From NCBI GenBank assembly GCA_964036155.1, contig OZ038423.1, forward strand, positions 52,467,249 to 52,531,248: 64,000 nucleotides of DNA, written 5' to 3'. Origin of the DNA: Diploscapter coronatus (taxonomy: Eukaryota > Nematoda > Chromadorea > Rhabditida > Rhabditidae). Made by a program: the position numbers and the translations under genes. Positions 44,101 through 59,882 of this stretch are shown here, piece after piece (within the stretch, counting starts at the first letter, position 1; each line of letters begins with the position of its first letter). Below the pieces are notes generated by a model. The model did no database searches. It was not told where the DNA came from and was given only the letters and a program-made list of their open reading frames with translations.

Positions 44101-46002
44101 ATATGTACCGGGTGTTTCTTGTGTATCGATAATCGCGATTCCAGGCGCTCCCTATAATTAAATCTGTCAGTTATATGTCTCATAAAATCCAGTCACTTCT
44201 TTAAAATATTTTCAACTAAATTATATCTAAAAATGAGCAGCAACGTTGCCCTTAGATCGGTGATAAATTATTTGGTGTTCAGAATGCTAAAATCTCCAGT
44301 TTAAAGAAATACATTTTGGCACTTGAAATAGTGATTTTAATACATACGGGCTTTCCGTTTTGACCGTCGCAGCCAGAGCTATAAATTGTGATTGTTGGGA
44401 ATTAACTTTGCCTGAAAACTTACTCTCCGGGGCTTCCTGAAGTTGGCCACTTATTAGAGCTCAGAATATTTTAAAGAAAGGTTTTTAATTAAATCTTTAA
44501 AAAGTTTGAAGATAAAAATTCTGAACACCCCTTGTTCAGAACTGCAGTGAAAAGTCATTCCACAAACTTAATCTGATGGAAGTTTCGCGTACAGTTCTGC
44601 TTTAAAGAAAAACATAATCGATTGGGAATAAATAAGATTATGTAATTTTTGAAACTAGAGATAATGTGCACTGAGATGTCATAGAATAAACTGGATTTTT
44701 GAATCCCCGTTTTTGGTGAGTAAGTGAAAATAATATTATGACATCGTTCGTGATGTAAGATTTTAAAGATGGAAAATATAAATTAATGACGTTCTTAACT
44801 CCATTAATATGTCAAGAAGGCGCGAACTTGGCTGTTTTCTAAATTGCCACACACATATTCACTCTCCTTGATTTTTGAAGTGTCATAATCATCTCTTTAG
44901 GCATTAGTCTAATTGTAAAAGTAGGAAGTAGACGCTCTCAAAATTTTACTATGCCCTAAGGATCCGAATGAAGGGGAAGGATGAATGATATTCGATGCTA
45001 TTACACGTTTAGAGTGTCATATGTATGATAAAATGGTGGGGAAAATGAATAAAGATAGCCGAATATCGTAGTAAATACCTGCTCTTCCCTGAAAAAAAGA
45101 AATATTTATGGGGGAAAACTCTTTACAAATCAGCTTACTGGAGGTCCGCTGAAAATAGAAAAAATAGGTAAATTTCGAAAATAAAGTTTTACGGAGGTCC
45201 ACAGGGACAATTGTTGGGCTGCTTGCCGCAGTTGCACTGTTGCGGGCCAGTTGCATACGAAGAAGGAGGTGGTGCATAAGAAGCGTACGAACGTCGTTGT
45301 CTGGCCTCGTTCCTGCCCTTGTGAATGATCGGATCTGTCAACATTTCGTGCCATGCCGAATTCGCTAGATCCTGAAAATTGGAAATTTTTCTGGAGAAGG
45401 CAATAGTTTACAGAATGACAAAGTCTTTGGGCCAAATAAGACCCATAAAGAAGAGCTGAGAACATTATAGGACTTTTAAATATAGTATTTTCTACTTCAA
45501 TTCATTTTTTAAATTAATCGCTTCGCAAAAATTTTAGCGAAATACTTCTCCCTGACCTTGCCTTCACAAAGGAGGAGGAACTTGCGCTCTCTAAGCATAT
45601 CGTCAATTTGCAAAACGTCTAAGAAGAAAAGCTCATTTAGATGTCGAAATCAGTCGTCAGTGGTGAACGGGTTTAAAACTTCGGAAGCCAAAATCGCTAT
45701 CGAAGGAAATAGTATTGCTTCTCATTTAAAAATAAATCTTCTATGCAATTCATAAAAAAATGTTTAGTTATCTTAATTATTCTTATTATTCTTCGTGTGG
45801 AATGAAATATTTCCTATTCCTAAGAAGCTACAACAATATCTAGTTGGAAAAGTGTGTTCACCTTGAAATCGCTGAGATCATTGAGCGACTGTTCGTGGAT
45901 CTGGTTGATTTCATTGACGAGCTGCAGAACGATGACGAGACTGCCAAGTGTGGCGAGCAGAGTCGTTCCGGCCACAGCGCCGACAATCGTTTTGCTCAGC
46001 AT
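41166..46002 (-). CDS. Nematode cuticle collagen in about 25 micro-exons
   Basis: Exon 1 (45862-46002) encodes the cuticle-collagen N-domain: MLSKTIVGAVAGTTLLATLG, then LVNEINQIHEQSLNDL (membrane anchor). Exon 2 (45193-45371) holds a possible furin-type site, EARQRRSY, and Cys pairs (CNCGKQPNNCPC). About 21 tiny exons then carry one to five Gly-X-Y triplets each, for instance 45139-45148, 45079-45088, 44424-44436, 43211-43230 and 43126-43156. Interruptions such as GIAIIDTQETP and KRYTCIP are present, and Cys is unusually frequent. Exons 24 (41763-41952) and 25 (41166-41392) give a non-collagenous Tyr/Gln/Gly tail and a basic repeat, KPLVGKPLVGKPIAGK. The stop is at 41166-41168. Gly phase is conserved across every join. 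The intron at 43157-43210 ends in TG, not AG. The product should be secreted, cross-linked and incorporated into the cuticle. Confidence 0.9.
42674..42872. repeat. MITE family A, copy 2
   Basis: The ends TATATTGTCAACGACCGAT and (other strand) TATATTGTCAATGACCGAT form 18-19 bp terminal inverted repeats around about 199 bp in a collagen intron. It is the cleanest copy of this family in the window. Confidence 0.85.
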
Positions 46003-47367
46003 CTCGCTGCTGCCTGCCTTCCTGCTTCTGCGCCCCAATCTGCCCTATTTATTACCTTTTCCGTTCCCTTCACTTCCCGCTTCCCGCCCCTCCCCTGTGT
46101 CTGTCTGTCTTCAGCCATGTCATCTAGTTTTTTATCCCTCATTTCCCCTATTAATTTCCCTCTCTGAATAAGTGTCCTCTTATGGCAACAATGCGTTTCT
46201 GCCCGCGATCCCGACTCCACTCTCAAGTATCTCATCTTTTTCTGCAGTTCTCAAATCAGAAAGCAGTTGCAAGGCCTGCGGCAATTATTGCGTAATCATC
46301 GTTTTTAGCCACAACGATGGGTGTTCAGCAATATGCCTCTCGTCTAGAAAAATGCAACTTTCATTGTGCCATCTTTTTAGAATACAGAAAAATGACAGTA
46401 ATTTCCTTTCTCTTGTATGTGTTCGGCCCTCTTGAACGTGAAATAAAACCTTTACAAATTGCAATAAAGAATTAGTATTTGACTGCAAAGAGTCGTCAAT
46501 TTTATTGTCAGAGGGATTTTGTAATTTGGTATTTTAAGGTTAGTTTGTGTCTAGGTAACCAACTTATTCTTAACGACTATTTCGTGGTCAAGAATATGTA
46601 AGAAGGGGACGAAATGAAATACCAACGTTTCAGACAATTTCGGTTACGAACATTTATGAGAAAATTTCATTTCATTCTCCTTTTCCTTTGGTTTCAAGGT
46701 GCTGAACAGGGGTGCGTGAATTTCAACTTCGAACATTTTAAAAATGAAACTTCGTGCGCCTCTGGCGTGAATTTTCGTCCTCGAAATTTTCAGAAGATGG
46801 ATAAAAATATTATTCTTTCTGTTTCAGTCGATTTTCTAAAGCCTAAGACAGGCAAGAATTAGACGCAAATTTCAAAAACTCGCATAAATAGCCGAAAGTT
46901 CAAATAGCAATTTTTTTAGAATAACTGAAAGTCTGAAAGTTTCGTTTTGTTCTAGCTTAAACTTCGTTTCGTCTCTGATGTATGATAAATTTACTACCCA
47001 CTATTTTCGTGCCTAATTTTTGTTATTGTAGTTTTAAAACATCAAATTTATTCTCATTTCAAGTAAAAGATGTCGAATACAACTTTTCAACTACGAAAAC
47101 CAATTATGGAGAAACCGAAAAAGGATAGAATCATGATCTGACAAAATTTCGATTATGATTTCACCAAATTTGTCGAAAGATAATTTACGATAAAACTTTA
47201 ACTTTGGAGGATTTTATGTAGATAAAATAGATAAAAATTGGTCGGAAATAATGACCGTTGAAATCTGAGAAGAAGAAGATAAAATAGAATAATTAAAATA
47301 AAAAAGATAAAACACAAACCGATCCGTCATTGTTCAGACTGTCCAAATGATTGCTTACTTTGTTTCT
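46003..47367. other. Intergenic region upstream of collagen
   Basis: The first 250 bases upstream of the collagen ATG are purine-rich on the coding strand (GA runs, about 46020-46200), like other gene starts here. An 82-codon plus-strand frame at 46614-46862 has a hydrophobic leader (FHFILLFLWF), but no other support. The rest is AT-rich with no signal. Confidence 0.4.
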
Positions 47368-50626
<3,259 letters not shown>

Positions 50627-51112
50627 CTTCGATTCTAATCCTCGTTCGGTTGGTTCGCTGACTGCTTGAATGTGCAGATCGATAAAGGGCTGCAAGCAAA
50701 ATGTCTGCAAACAAACAAAGAAAAAGAGGGAGAAATGGAACGGTTGATTATCGACCGATTCATCGTCAAAAATCATAAAAATATCGCAAGTAGAAATTTA
50801 TTCGCTAGAAACGAAATTAAATCCGAAAATAACATGACTTTATGGAAACAAGACAAAATTGCTTTTTCTCAACGAGTCAAGTATCTTTTCCTCGTCTCTT
50901 CTTCTGTCTTGTTATCAAATAAACCATAGTATTTTCGAATTTCCGATGAGAGAAGTCGTAATACAAAAATAGAAACCCGCAACAAATCCTCAAAGGAGCA
51001 AATGACACTTTAACAAAGACATCCGCAAGCAATAAGCTAATTATAAGTAACCTGACAAAATCCTAAGTAACCCTGAGAGAAAATGGAATTTGTAAGCCAT
51101 AGCCTGAGAGAG
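50627..51112. other. Short spacer between coiled-coil gene and MetAP2
   Basis: The spacer is about 490 bases. An acceptor-like TTTGCTTGCAG lies about 70 bases upstream of the MetAP2 ATG, which would suit either a 5'-UTR intron or spliced-leader addition. No other feature is seen. Confidence 0.4.
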
Positions 51113-54100
51113 CTATTGTTTGTTTGAGTCGGGGAAAGGCAGCATCAGATTGAGATATGCATTCCAGGCGACGGCCTGCTCGAACCCAGTTTCTGCATCA
51201 ATTTCCTCATCTTCGTCCGACTCCTCTTCTACATCTTCATACAAATCCGATTCGTCGAACTAAAATAGAAAAAATTGAATAGTCAATAGTTTTGGGAAAA
51301 ATAGTTAGGAACGACAGTGTAAAAGGAATGCAGAATAAGTTGGAGACCAGAGGTAAAATCATTGGTTTAAGAAGTCAGACAAGCCTTGTGTTTAGGTAAG
51401 ATGGAAATTAGTGGAAAGATCGAAGGTTTAAAGGGTTTCGCGAGTCGAATAGATATTCTTCTGGGCAGTTTTACAAATGTAGGATCTCCAACGCATGAGG
51501 TTAAATACGCCGTGACTGTTAAAAATTTTCAACTACAAAATATTCGGGTAGAGAAAGTTATTGCCTATTTAAAACCGGCAATTGCTTTCAACTCCAAAAT
51601 ACTAATTTAGAAAATTTGAAATTGTAGGAGTACGGAATAACAGGCCTTATCCCTTGAAAATATCCAATGTTTATCCTTAGCTTTGTACAAAGAAGCAAAT
51701 TAGTTTTCTTTCTTTCCCTCATTTTCCAGAGTATAAAGCTTATCAGACGGTGAAAAGAAAATGTTTCACCATTAACTAAAATTCCGACCTGTTCATCCTC
51801 AGTCTCGTCCATGTCTTCAATCTCTTCATCCGATTGTCCCATTTCCAGTCCGGCATTTTCGATCTTTTGCCCTTCTTCTTCAAATGGCCTAGTCCCCTCT
51901 TTCAGCTGCAGCACATCTTTAGGTCTTTCTGCCTTTATTCTGCTATTTGATTCTTCCAAACAGTCAGCTGAAAATTGGTTTAAAATAAATGAAGGTTACC
52001 TAAGAATATTCTAAAAATAAAGAAAAAAAATGAAAATTTATAGGATAAAACAGAACTAGGAAATTTCGGCATCGAAATAACTCGATGATAATCCAATCAT
52101 TTAGAGGTATAATATTTTCTTGCCTAGATCTAGCCCCATATCAATTTGAGTAATTCTTAGTTTTCACTATGAAAAACGTTTCAAAATTGGCAGAGGAATA
52201 ATTGAACTCAAACCTTTCATCCTGAGTCTGTTCAGCTCTTTCTGCATCTCTGCAATCCGTTTGTCCTTCTCATCTTCATTCGATTCTTCCCGATTTGTCT
52301 CGAAGGTCTGTTCAGTCTGCATGTGCAGTTCTTTCAGAGATTCATTCTTCTTTCTGTAATCCAGCATTTTCATGCAAATTCAATCCATCATATTTCTGAC
52401 CTTAGCTCGTAGTCGAATCTGGCATCGAGTGAGTTGAGCCAATCGCTCAGATGGCTGATATGGGCTTCGTAGGCAGCAGGCGACCTGCGAAGAGGCACCT
52501 AAAAATTACGATTTGTATTGGAGATGTTATGAAAATTTGGCAGATAGAAATGATATAATCAATGATTTCATCGGTGATCAAAATACGCATCTTAGTTAGT
52601 CCTCAAACTCAATTCTCTTGCAAATCTGCTAAATATCAAAAATTAGCTCATAAGGAGTGGTTTCAGTTTATTTAAAAAAAAAATCGTTTTGTTCCAAACT
52701 TTGAAACGCTATTATGTTTCGTTGAGAGAAATTTTTGAAATGCAAATCATTTATCTCACCACAGGTCCTTGTCTTATGCCAGAGGGATTCTCCTCCCTGT
52801 CCTTCTTCCATTCCCTGTATTCCTGTCTCAGTCTCTGTCCATACAGATGCAGCGTCGGTTCAGTTATCTCGAACACTTTTGCCTTTGTGCCGCTCGATCG
52901 CAGCACGTTTCGAGTGTTGATCTGCATCTCGCGATCCTTCATCACCTAAAATATCAATCTTGGTAAGACTTGTAAGTGCAAGTATGTTTAAAGTTTTTGT
53001 AAAGTTTCAACTCATTTTATTACTACTTGTAACGTTGAAATCCACTCAACATGTTTCTACTTGAGTTTAAAACTATTCAACAAATAATCCTGCCTCCAAA
53101 ACATGAGAAATAAATAGTACATGGGGGAAAAGTTTACAACTCAAAACTGGAAAATTGGTTACGCAGAAAAATAATCCAACCTTCCTCCTCTGTTCCTTAT
53201 CGATCTGTCTCTGCACCCTGAGCTGTTCGTGGAAAGGCACCCTCATTCTGGTGTCGGTCACGAATGGTTCCTCGGAAATGTCCCACTTCTGTTTCACATA
53301 GTTCATCCACACCTGCAATGGCTTGTCTCTTTCGTCATCTATTTTACAGGATGCGCAAAGTCTAGGTGGCGTTTTCATTTTTACTTGAAGACGTGGATAA
53401 TGGCAATTCATGATCACGAACGAAATAAAATCATGTCATTGAAAAGTCATAGTCTAGAAAATACCAAGATGAAAGCTTTTGACAAGTATTTTTTTTTTTC
53501 GTTTTACTGTCGAATTTTCATAGGATACTTCTTTCGGTTCAGATTTTTCCTGCACTGTATTGATGCATTTATGGTGTTCACCTCCTTGCTGTACAGCTTC
53601 ATGACCTTGTACATCTGCTTCCTGGAGTACCTCATCACCCCGTCCTTCTTCAGGCACTTCTGTTCGTGTCTCTTCACAGACAGGTCGTGCATCTCCTTGC
53701 TCAGTGTTTTGCTGATCGACGCTTCCTTTCTAGGCGTCGGCGATTCGCGAGACTTTGTCGAGTCCTGCGAGGCTCTGAAATCGCAAAAATAACCTAATAT
53801 AAATCATGAAAAATTTTTCTTGATATTATTTTTTTTTAATTTCAAAGAATCGATGTTAGGAACCATCAAGAAAAAGGATGTCATCTATTGCAGAGCATTC
53901 TTTTCACAATTAATTCGAGTTTGAAAGAATTTTGTAAGTCCCGAGTTTTTACCGATGCCGTTTTTTTCATATATTTTCGATTTGTTAAAATCAAATTTAG
54001 GTCGCGTTTAGCTCTTTTTCAAAAAAGTCAATTAAATCTACAATTTCAAATACAATAAATGCTTACCGTCGCAAAGCATTCCAAGCCCTTTCCCAAGATG

Positions 54101-55862
54101 GGTTGACCTCTTGCTTTCCAGCAGCCACTTCCTGCTTCATCATTTCTTCCACTTTCCGCTGCTCTTTTTCTTTCGCCATTTCCTTTTCTCGCTTCTTCAC
54201 AAACAAAGCAGTATCGACGAACGGTTCCTCTTCCAGATTGTATCTGAAATTGACAAGTCTTGTCATTCCTCATTAATATCTTTAAGCCGTGTTGAGCGAG
54301 CAGGGTTATCGTGCTCGTCGTTAATATTCTGGAAAGCGCGCGCTCTAATTCGAAAACCCATGCTCCCATAAAAAATGAGAGTACTGTCTCGTTTCCCTTT
54401 AAAGTGCGAGAAAAGGAGCAAAAGTCATGTTTATTTTGGAAATTTATTCGAAAAAATAAATTCACTGCTCACTTGGTACTGGCGTGCTTCTTCCACTGCT
54501 CGGCACTTAGCGAATCTCGAATGGCCATCATTTCTCCCCGCATATAGAACTTCTTCTTTGCCTGCTTTCGCATCGGAACGAATCTGAAATTTTTCAAAAA
54601 CCAAATAATCCTCAAATAATCATTTCCTACTTGTACTTCTTGGGCTCCTCCACTTTTTGAGAGGCAGTTTCTGTAGTATTTTTTTCATTTTTCTGCTTTA
54701 CAGCCATGTTTACGAGAGAATCCAGTTGCTGTTCGAAAGTGCTCGCTCGGGATAGCTGCAAACAAATGATGATAAAATGTTTCGGGCAACTTGAAAATCT
54801 TACAACATCATAACCTCACTACTTTTTACTAAGCTGCTCCAAATGCTAACTATAAGGATTTGGTAAAAATTGCGAGATTTCCAGATTACGAGCTGTGATT
54901 TCCGAATACCCAATTTTTCATCTTTTTATCATTTCTTTTATTATCATGAAGAATTCATCAGATAGAGGAAAAGAAGAAACAATGTACAAAAGATGGTATT
55001 GTCAATGAATGATCACTCGAGACAAGTAAATATCACGGATTTTTGATGCGTTGAATTAGCATGTTGTTTGCAGCAGACTTTACGATATCACATCATATTC
55101 GAGGAATGCATGCAACGACTATTTGTGCATTATTTAGTTCGTCTTAGTTATTGGTCGTTGACAATAATTCGAAAGAAAATAGGTTTGAGGGGAGAAAAGT
55201 GAGTAAAATGATCATGCTTCGAAAAATATTACCCCCAAATCCTGAATTCTGTTGGCGAGTTCAGTCGAAGGCTTCGGAGCTTCTTCATTTGCGATACTGA
55301 ACATGAGCTGCCTCGTATAGGAATACTGAGGTTTCATTCTGAAAAAGACAGTTTGTTGATGAAATGAATTTGAAAACTAACATTTCGGGAGAATAGGCAG
55401 ATCTCTTCTGGGAGTTGGTTCTTTCCTGCCGAATATTCTCATTCTCCTTGTTGCTTTCATACGAACTTCCCTCCGTAAATCGGGTTTTGATCTAAAACAA
55501 ATATAATTTTAAAAAAAAAACTCCTATCAGGGATATAGAGCAGAATTGAGTTTTGAATGCAAGAATTAAAAATATTTCAACATTTTTGAGATAAGAATTC
55601 AATTTTATTTGTTTTTTTTTTCAAATTAGTTTGATAAAACTGCTGTTCGAAAGTGGTATTCCAGCATAACAAGACTAGGATAGAGAAGATAGAGCAACTT
55701 GTTCTGAATGTCTCTTCTTAATTGCCTTTGAAAATTCCCACCGTGAAAGGCTCCGAAACCTGCCAGAAAGCCTGGTTGACAGTCAGATCGGGGGGCAGAT
55801 CCTTCAAGTGGGCCATCCGCACTTTGACCTCTGCCTGCGAACTGCCAACCATTCCCTGAATT
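51113..55862 (-). CDS. Charged coiled-coil protein, unknown (perhaps tail of the helicase gene)
   Basis: This is a run of in-frame exons with good splice sites. The first exon (about 55764-55862) gives EVKVRMAHLKDLPPDLTVNQ and QAFWQVSEPFT. IKTRFTEGSSYESNKENENI, FVPMRKQAKKKFYMRGEMM, a Glu/Lys-rich coiled coil (KREKEMAKEKEQRKVEEMMK, about 54130-54200), VTDTRMRVPFHEQLRVQRQI, LYGQRLRQEYREWKKDRE and SDWLNSLDARFDYEL follow. A second acidic coiled region ends in a Glu/Asp tail, FEQAVAWNAYLNLMLPFPDS and TAG at 51113-51115. I do not recognise a family. No start codon is certain: MVGSS or MAHLK are candidates. The first exon could also splice from the helicase gene just upstream, making this a long C-terminal extension of it. 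An intron at about 54760-55230 holds a family A MITE. Confidence 0.6.
54996..55167. repeat. MITE family A, copy 3 (inverted)
   Basis: The element is about 172 bp in an intron of the coiled-coil gene, in the opposite orientation to the copy at 42674-42872. The ends GTATTGTCAATGA and (other strand) ATTATTGTCAACGACC are conserved, and the body shares the block GCAAACAACATGCTAAT on the minus strand. Confidence 0.7.
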
Positions 55863-56068
55863 TCTCACTTATCGATAAAATAAAATTCAGTATAATTTTT
55901 ATGCCGTTTTTCATCCAAATCTGACCTTGGCTTTCAATTTTTTAGCTTCACATTCACTCTCTTTCAAGCATTCTCTCGCTCCTCTTTTCCTTGATGCATT
56001 TAGCTTTAGACGTCGAACAAAGTAAAGCGCAACTGTAGCTTAGCGATAGGATGTTGAGTTTAGAAAAG

Positions 56069-59020
56069 TCATTTGGAAAACGTCATGACTCTATTCTTTG
56101 CGATAATTTTGGTCATATTTCGCCTCAAGAGGCTAGAGGGAGTTGGAATCACAAAATACACAAGAGAAACGAAAAAGAGTACTTTGAATCTGCTAATCTG
56201 CTTAGGGTCATACAGCAGAGTGACTGCAGCTCCATAGCCGCCTGAAAGAAATGTATTTTCAGGTTCATTATTTCAAAGCACATACCATATCTGGCAGCCC
56301 TGCCAATTCTGTGGAAGTAGGTCTCAACATCGATGGGCACGCCCACATTCACCACCAAATCGACGTTCTCTGCATCGATTCCTCGCGCCGTCTGCAAAAT
56401 GAATAAGTTTATGAAACTTTCGCGTTATCAATTTCAAAACAACTAAATTCACTCAACGAACTCTGAAAAACACTAAACCCATCACGAAAGGATGGACTTA
56501 ATTATGGGAGGATTTCTAATTTAGGGGACTTCTGTTTTAAATTTTACGGTATAAAGGCCAAAGAAGTTCCTACTAAATCAGTGGAGACGAGAATTTTGAG
56601 TTTGTTGGATTTGAGTTTTTCGATGACTGCGTCCCTCTCGCGCTGTGACAACTGAGCAGAGATGTGGTCGGCCTCGAATCCTGCAGCAACAAGTTGTTCT
56701 GTCAGAGGGGTGCATCTGAAGGAGGTCGCTCGATATTGAATGGCTAGTATTGTTTTGGTCCGATGAATTAAAATGTGAATGAAAACGTGCAATAAGGCGC
56801 AATTGTAAGCATGGGTACAAAAAACTAGCCGCTGAAGAGAAAAGAGAAGAAAAGATTTCACTAAAATTACAGCTGATCTTCGCCTCAATTTAGAGCTTTA
56901 ATGAGCTATTGCACGTTTTTAATAAAATTTTGCTCGATCTAACCGAAACAATAACTAGACTAACTCTTCAACTGTCGTAGTGAAGACGAGTGCCTGAACG
57001 AACTGAATGCCTCGCAACAATTTACACAGCAAATCGATCGGAGTGTCGAATTTGGCGATCACATACTGTTTTATGCCCACCAACTGCACATCGTCTGAAA
57101 GGTGGAGATATTATAAAAAAAATAATGAGGAAAAGTGAAACTAAAATCAATCTTTGATTAAAATGTAGAAAAAAAACTCCAACAAACCAGCATTGAATCT
57201 GACGAGAATGGGATCCTTCATGTAGTTGCTGAGAGTCTCGTTGAGTCCGTGCGGATATGTCGCAGAGAAGACACAGACCTGGCGAGTAGGGGGCAGGGAA
57301 GAGAACAGGTAACTGAAAAGAATGTAATAAATTAATGGAATAGGAAATGTCGTTACAGAAAAATATGTAAATATCAAGATTCGTTTGGGTGATTCGGAAA
57401 GTTTAGATGACAAATTTAAAAAAAAAAAAGATGATAACTTTCTAACTGTCAAAATAGATGCAACGTTAACTTTTCAAGGACTAGAAATTAACATTTTTTA
57501 CAATTGAATAGCTGCTAAATGTTCTCAAGAAATGTGGACAAACTGACTTGACATCCTGGACGAAAGACTCATTCATCATGTGATCTGCCTCATCCATCGC
57601 GAAGAAGTCCACGTGGCTCAGATCGAGTCGCTCCTTCTTCACCAAATCCGTCAGTCTGCCCACTGTGCCGATCACAATGTGCACACCTCAAACAATACAT
57701 AAGACTAAGAATTATTCGCAAATCAAACCCTTCTTGATGAAGGCAACATCTTCACTGGAAGCCACACCTCCGACAAATAGCCTGAAAAGACTCAATTCAA
57801 TTGTAAATTATTACATTTCTGTCTACCCAATTCTAGCTCCATGAGGAACCAATTTCCTGACAGTTTCCTTGATCTGCCCGGCAATTTCCCGTGTCGGTGC
57901 AATGATCATCTTCTGCGGCAGCCTCGTTTCGAGAATCAGATGCTCGATGGCCAGAATCGAGAAGACCAGAGTCTTGCCTGTGCCCGATTTTGCCTGCACC
58001 AACATATCTGAGAAAATCGATGTTCTAGATTTCGTGAATTTTATAAACCCCGTTCATTCAATAATAAAAATAGCAAGTTTCGATTATCTTGTTTTTAATG
58101 AACCAGTATAAGATTGTATCGGTCAAATTAAGTGAGTTTGTGTATTAAAGGGCTTCTACTAAAGTTCATCACAATTTCGTCAAAGGGTCTATTTCTTCGA
58201 TCTCCAAGCGATTTTCAGACTTTTCTGGCTTCTTGGAAATTCAACCAAGTTCGAGTTATGGGCCATGCTGATATTGCTGGTATAGGGGGGCAGAGTAAAG
58301 GCTAGGTAGTGAGATGTATTCTACATATAATTATAGATTTCTTGAGAAAAAATATACCTGCTGAATAGAGAGGGCTGGGTAGGCTGATTTTTGACTAGAA
58401 ATGCCCAACTAAATATGTAACATTTTGATACTAAACATGTCCCACCTTTCCTATCCTTAATCTTTATAAGGAGTCATAAAAATTTTAAGATACATATCTT
58501 TTGAATGTATTTTTCAAGAAGCCAGCTATTAAAACACATGAAAGAATCATCTTTAGCCAAATACCCCCTATCCTATCATTGTTCGATCCCTACAATAAAC
58601 ATGGTCCATAATTCGAACTTGACGAAGTATCCAAGAACTCAGAAAAATTAGAAATTATTTTAAAATCCAAGAAATGGACTTTTTAAGGAAGTCGACAAAA
58701 TCGTGATGAACTCTAGTAAAAGCCGTGTTAAGGATGGACAATGGCTGAGGAGCTAACATTACATAAAACTATATAATGAAATCATTGATTAAAATATGCG
58801 AGTTCTCACCCATTCCAGTTAGTCCGATGGGAACAGCCTTGAGCTGAACGGGAGAAGGTCTGTTGTATCCATGGTCCCGGAGTCTTTTGACAGTCTCTGC
58901 CCTGACGAGCATATGGTCGAACGAGCCCTCACTCTGCACGTCGATCGTCTTCCCTCTGCCACTCCCTGTCCCCTCACTGCTCTCTGCAGAGCCTATATCC
59001 ACGATTTCTCCAAACTTCAT
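56069..59020 (-). CDS. DDX20: DEAD-box RNA helicase, DDX20/Gemin3-like
   Basis: ATG at 59018-59020 ([19 protein letters not shown]) lies 2 bases after an acceptor, TTTTTAG. The motifs appear in order: Q motif [14 protein letters not shown]; motif [11 protein letters not shown] (about 57990); Ia PTREIAGQ; Ib [19 protein letters not shown] (about 57590); [13 protein letters not shown] (about 57260); then [35 protein letters not shown] (V) and [10 protein letters not shown] (VI, about 56300). The [21 protein letters not shown] wording matches Gemin3/DDX20, which acts in the SMN complex in snRNP assembly. The 3' end is unclear. Reading on gives a stop at 56069, while splicing after SRFK could add a basic exon (LYFVRRLKLNASRKRGA) and lead into the coiled-coil region downstream. 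The 0.8-kb intron at about 58014-58810 contains a foldback element. Confidence 0.85.
58148..58730. mobile_element. Foldback element in helicase intron
   Basis: About 125-base arms (58148-58272 and about 58605-58730) are inverted copies with moderate divergence. Shared words include AGTTCATCACRATTT near the tips and CAAGTTCGARTTATGG near the inner ends. The loop is about 330 bases with no coding frame. The whole element lies within one intron between helicase exons 1 and 2. Confidence 0.75.
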
Positions 59021-59882
59021 CTCTAAAAACAATTACACTCGGTCAGAATCAGAGCGGAAACCCCCACACAAATGGACAAATATGGTTATATCGTGATTGA
59101 AACGATTCTCGTGCGAAAGTGTCGCATTACCAGTTTTCAATCCTAGAAATCTTAGTTTATTCTGTAGATTGACATATTCATTAGAATGTGTTCTCACCTA
59201 GACTCATACAAAAACCCCAAGCCATAATGAAGAAAATAGACATATCCAAAGAAACGAGATTAGCCAATCAATTAGAAGTCGAAATAAAATCAAATAAAAC
59301 ACGGATATGAACCGTTAAATTTCTCATCTCATTTGCTAGAGCACACTACTGGATTAGAAAAATCATCCTTTTCTCAAAAGCACTAATCCATTAATATGCA
59401 GTGTACAGTGAATTTGTTGATATGGATAATGAATGGATGAAAATGATGCAGTAATGATTCAATTCCATCGTTAAAAAGCAGGAAATCGAAATTCCAATAG
59501 TTTTCACTAGAATAATTGAGAAAGTTATACTAGTTAACAATAGAGAAGAGACGAATAAATTATTACCATATCACACAGGAAAGAGGGCGACGATGGACAT
59601 CGACGCTAGGATAAAACATAAAATGGAACCCCCGCCCTTGGCCCAGGAGAAGGAGAAAGAATCGGCCATAATCGAACACTAGGAATCACTACTTCAATTA
59701 CAAAAGATGTACTGGAAAAGTGGGCCTTCTTTGAATGAAATTACAGGTGAAGAGAAGAAGATAAAAATGAAACCAGCCAGTCGGGAATAAGAAGGGAAGA
59801 GATAATGGAACAAAGGCATCCATGGAGTTGATCACCGATTCGGCAGCGCAGTCACACGCACTCAGCTCGTCCTATCGAGTCT
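59021..59882. other. Intergenic spacer between SEC24 and helicase genes
   Basis: The spacer is 0.86 kb, between two minus-strand genes. It should hold the SEC24 3' UTR and the helicase promoter. It has GA-rich patches on both strands (about 59640-59800) and no reading frame I can support. Confidence 0.4.
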
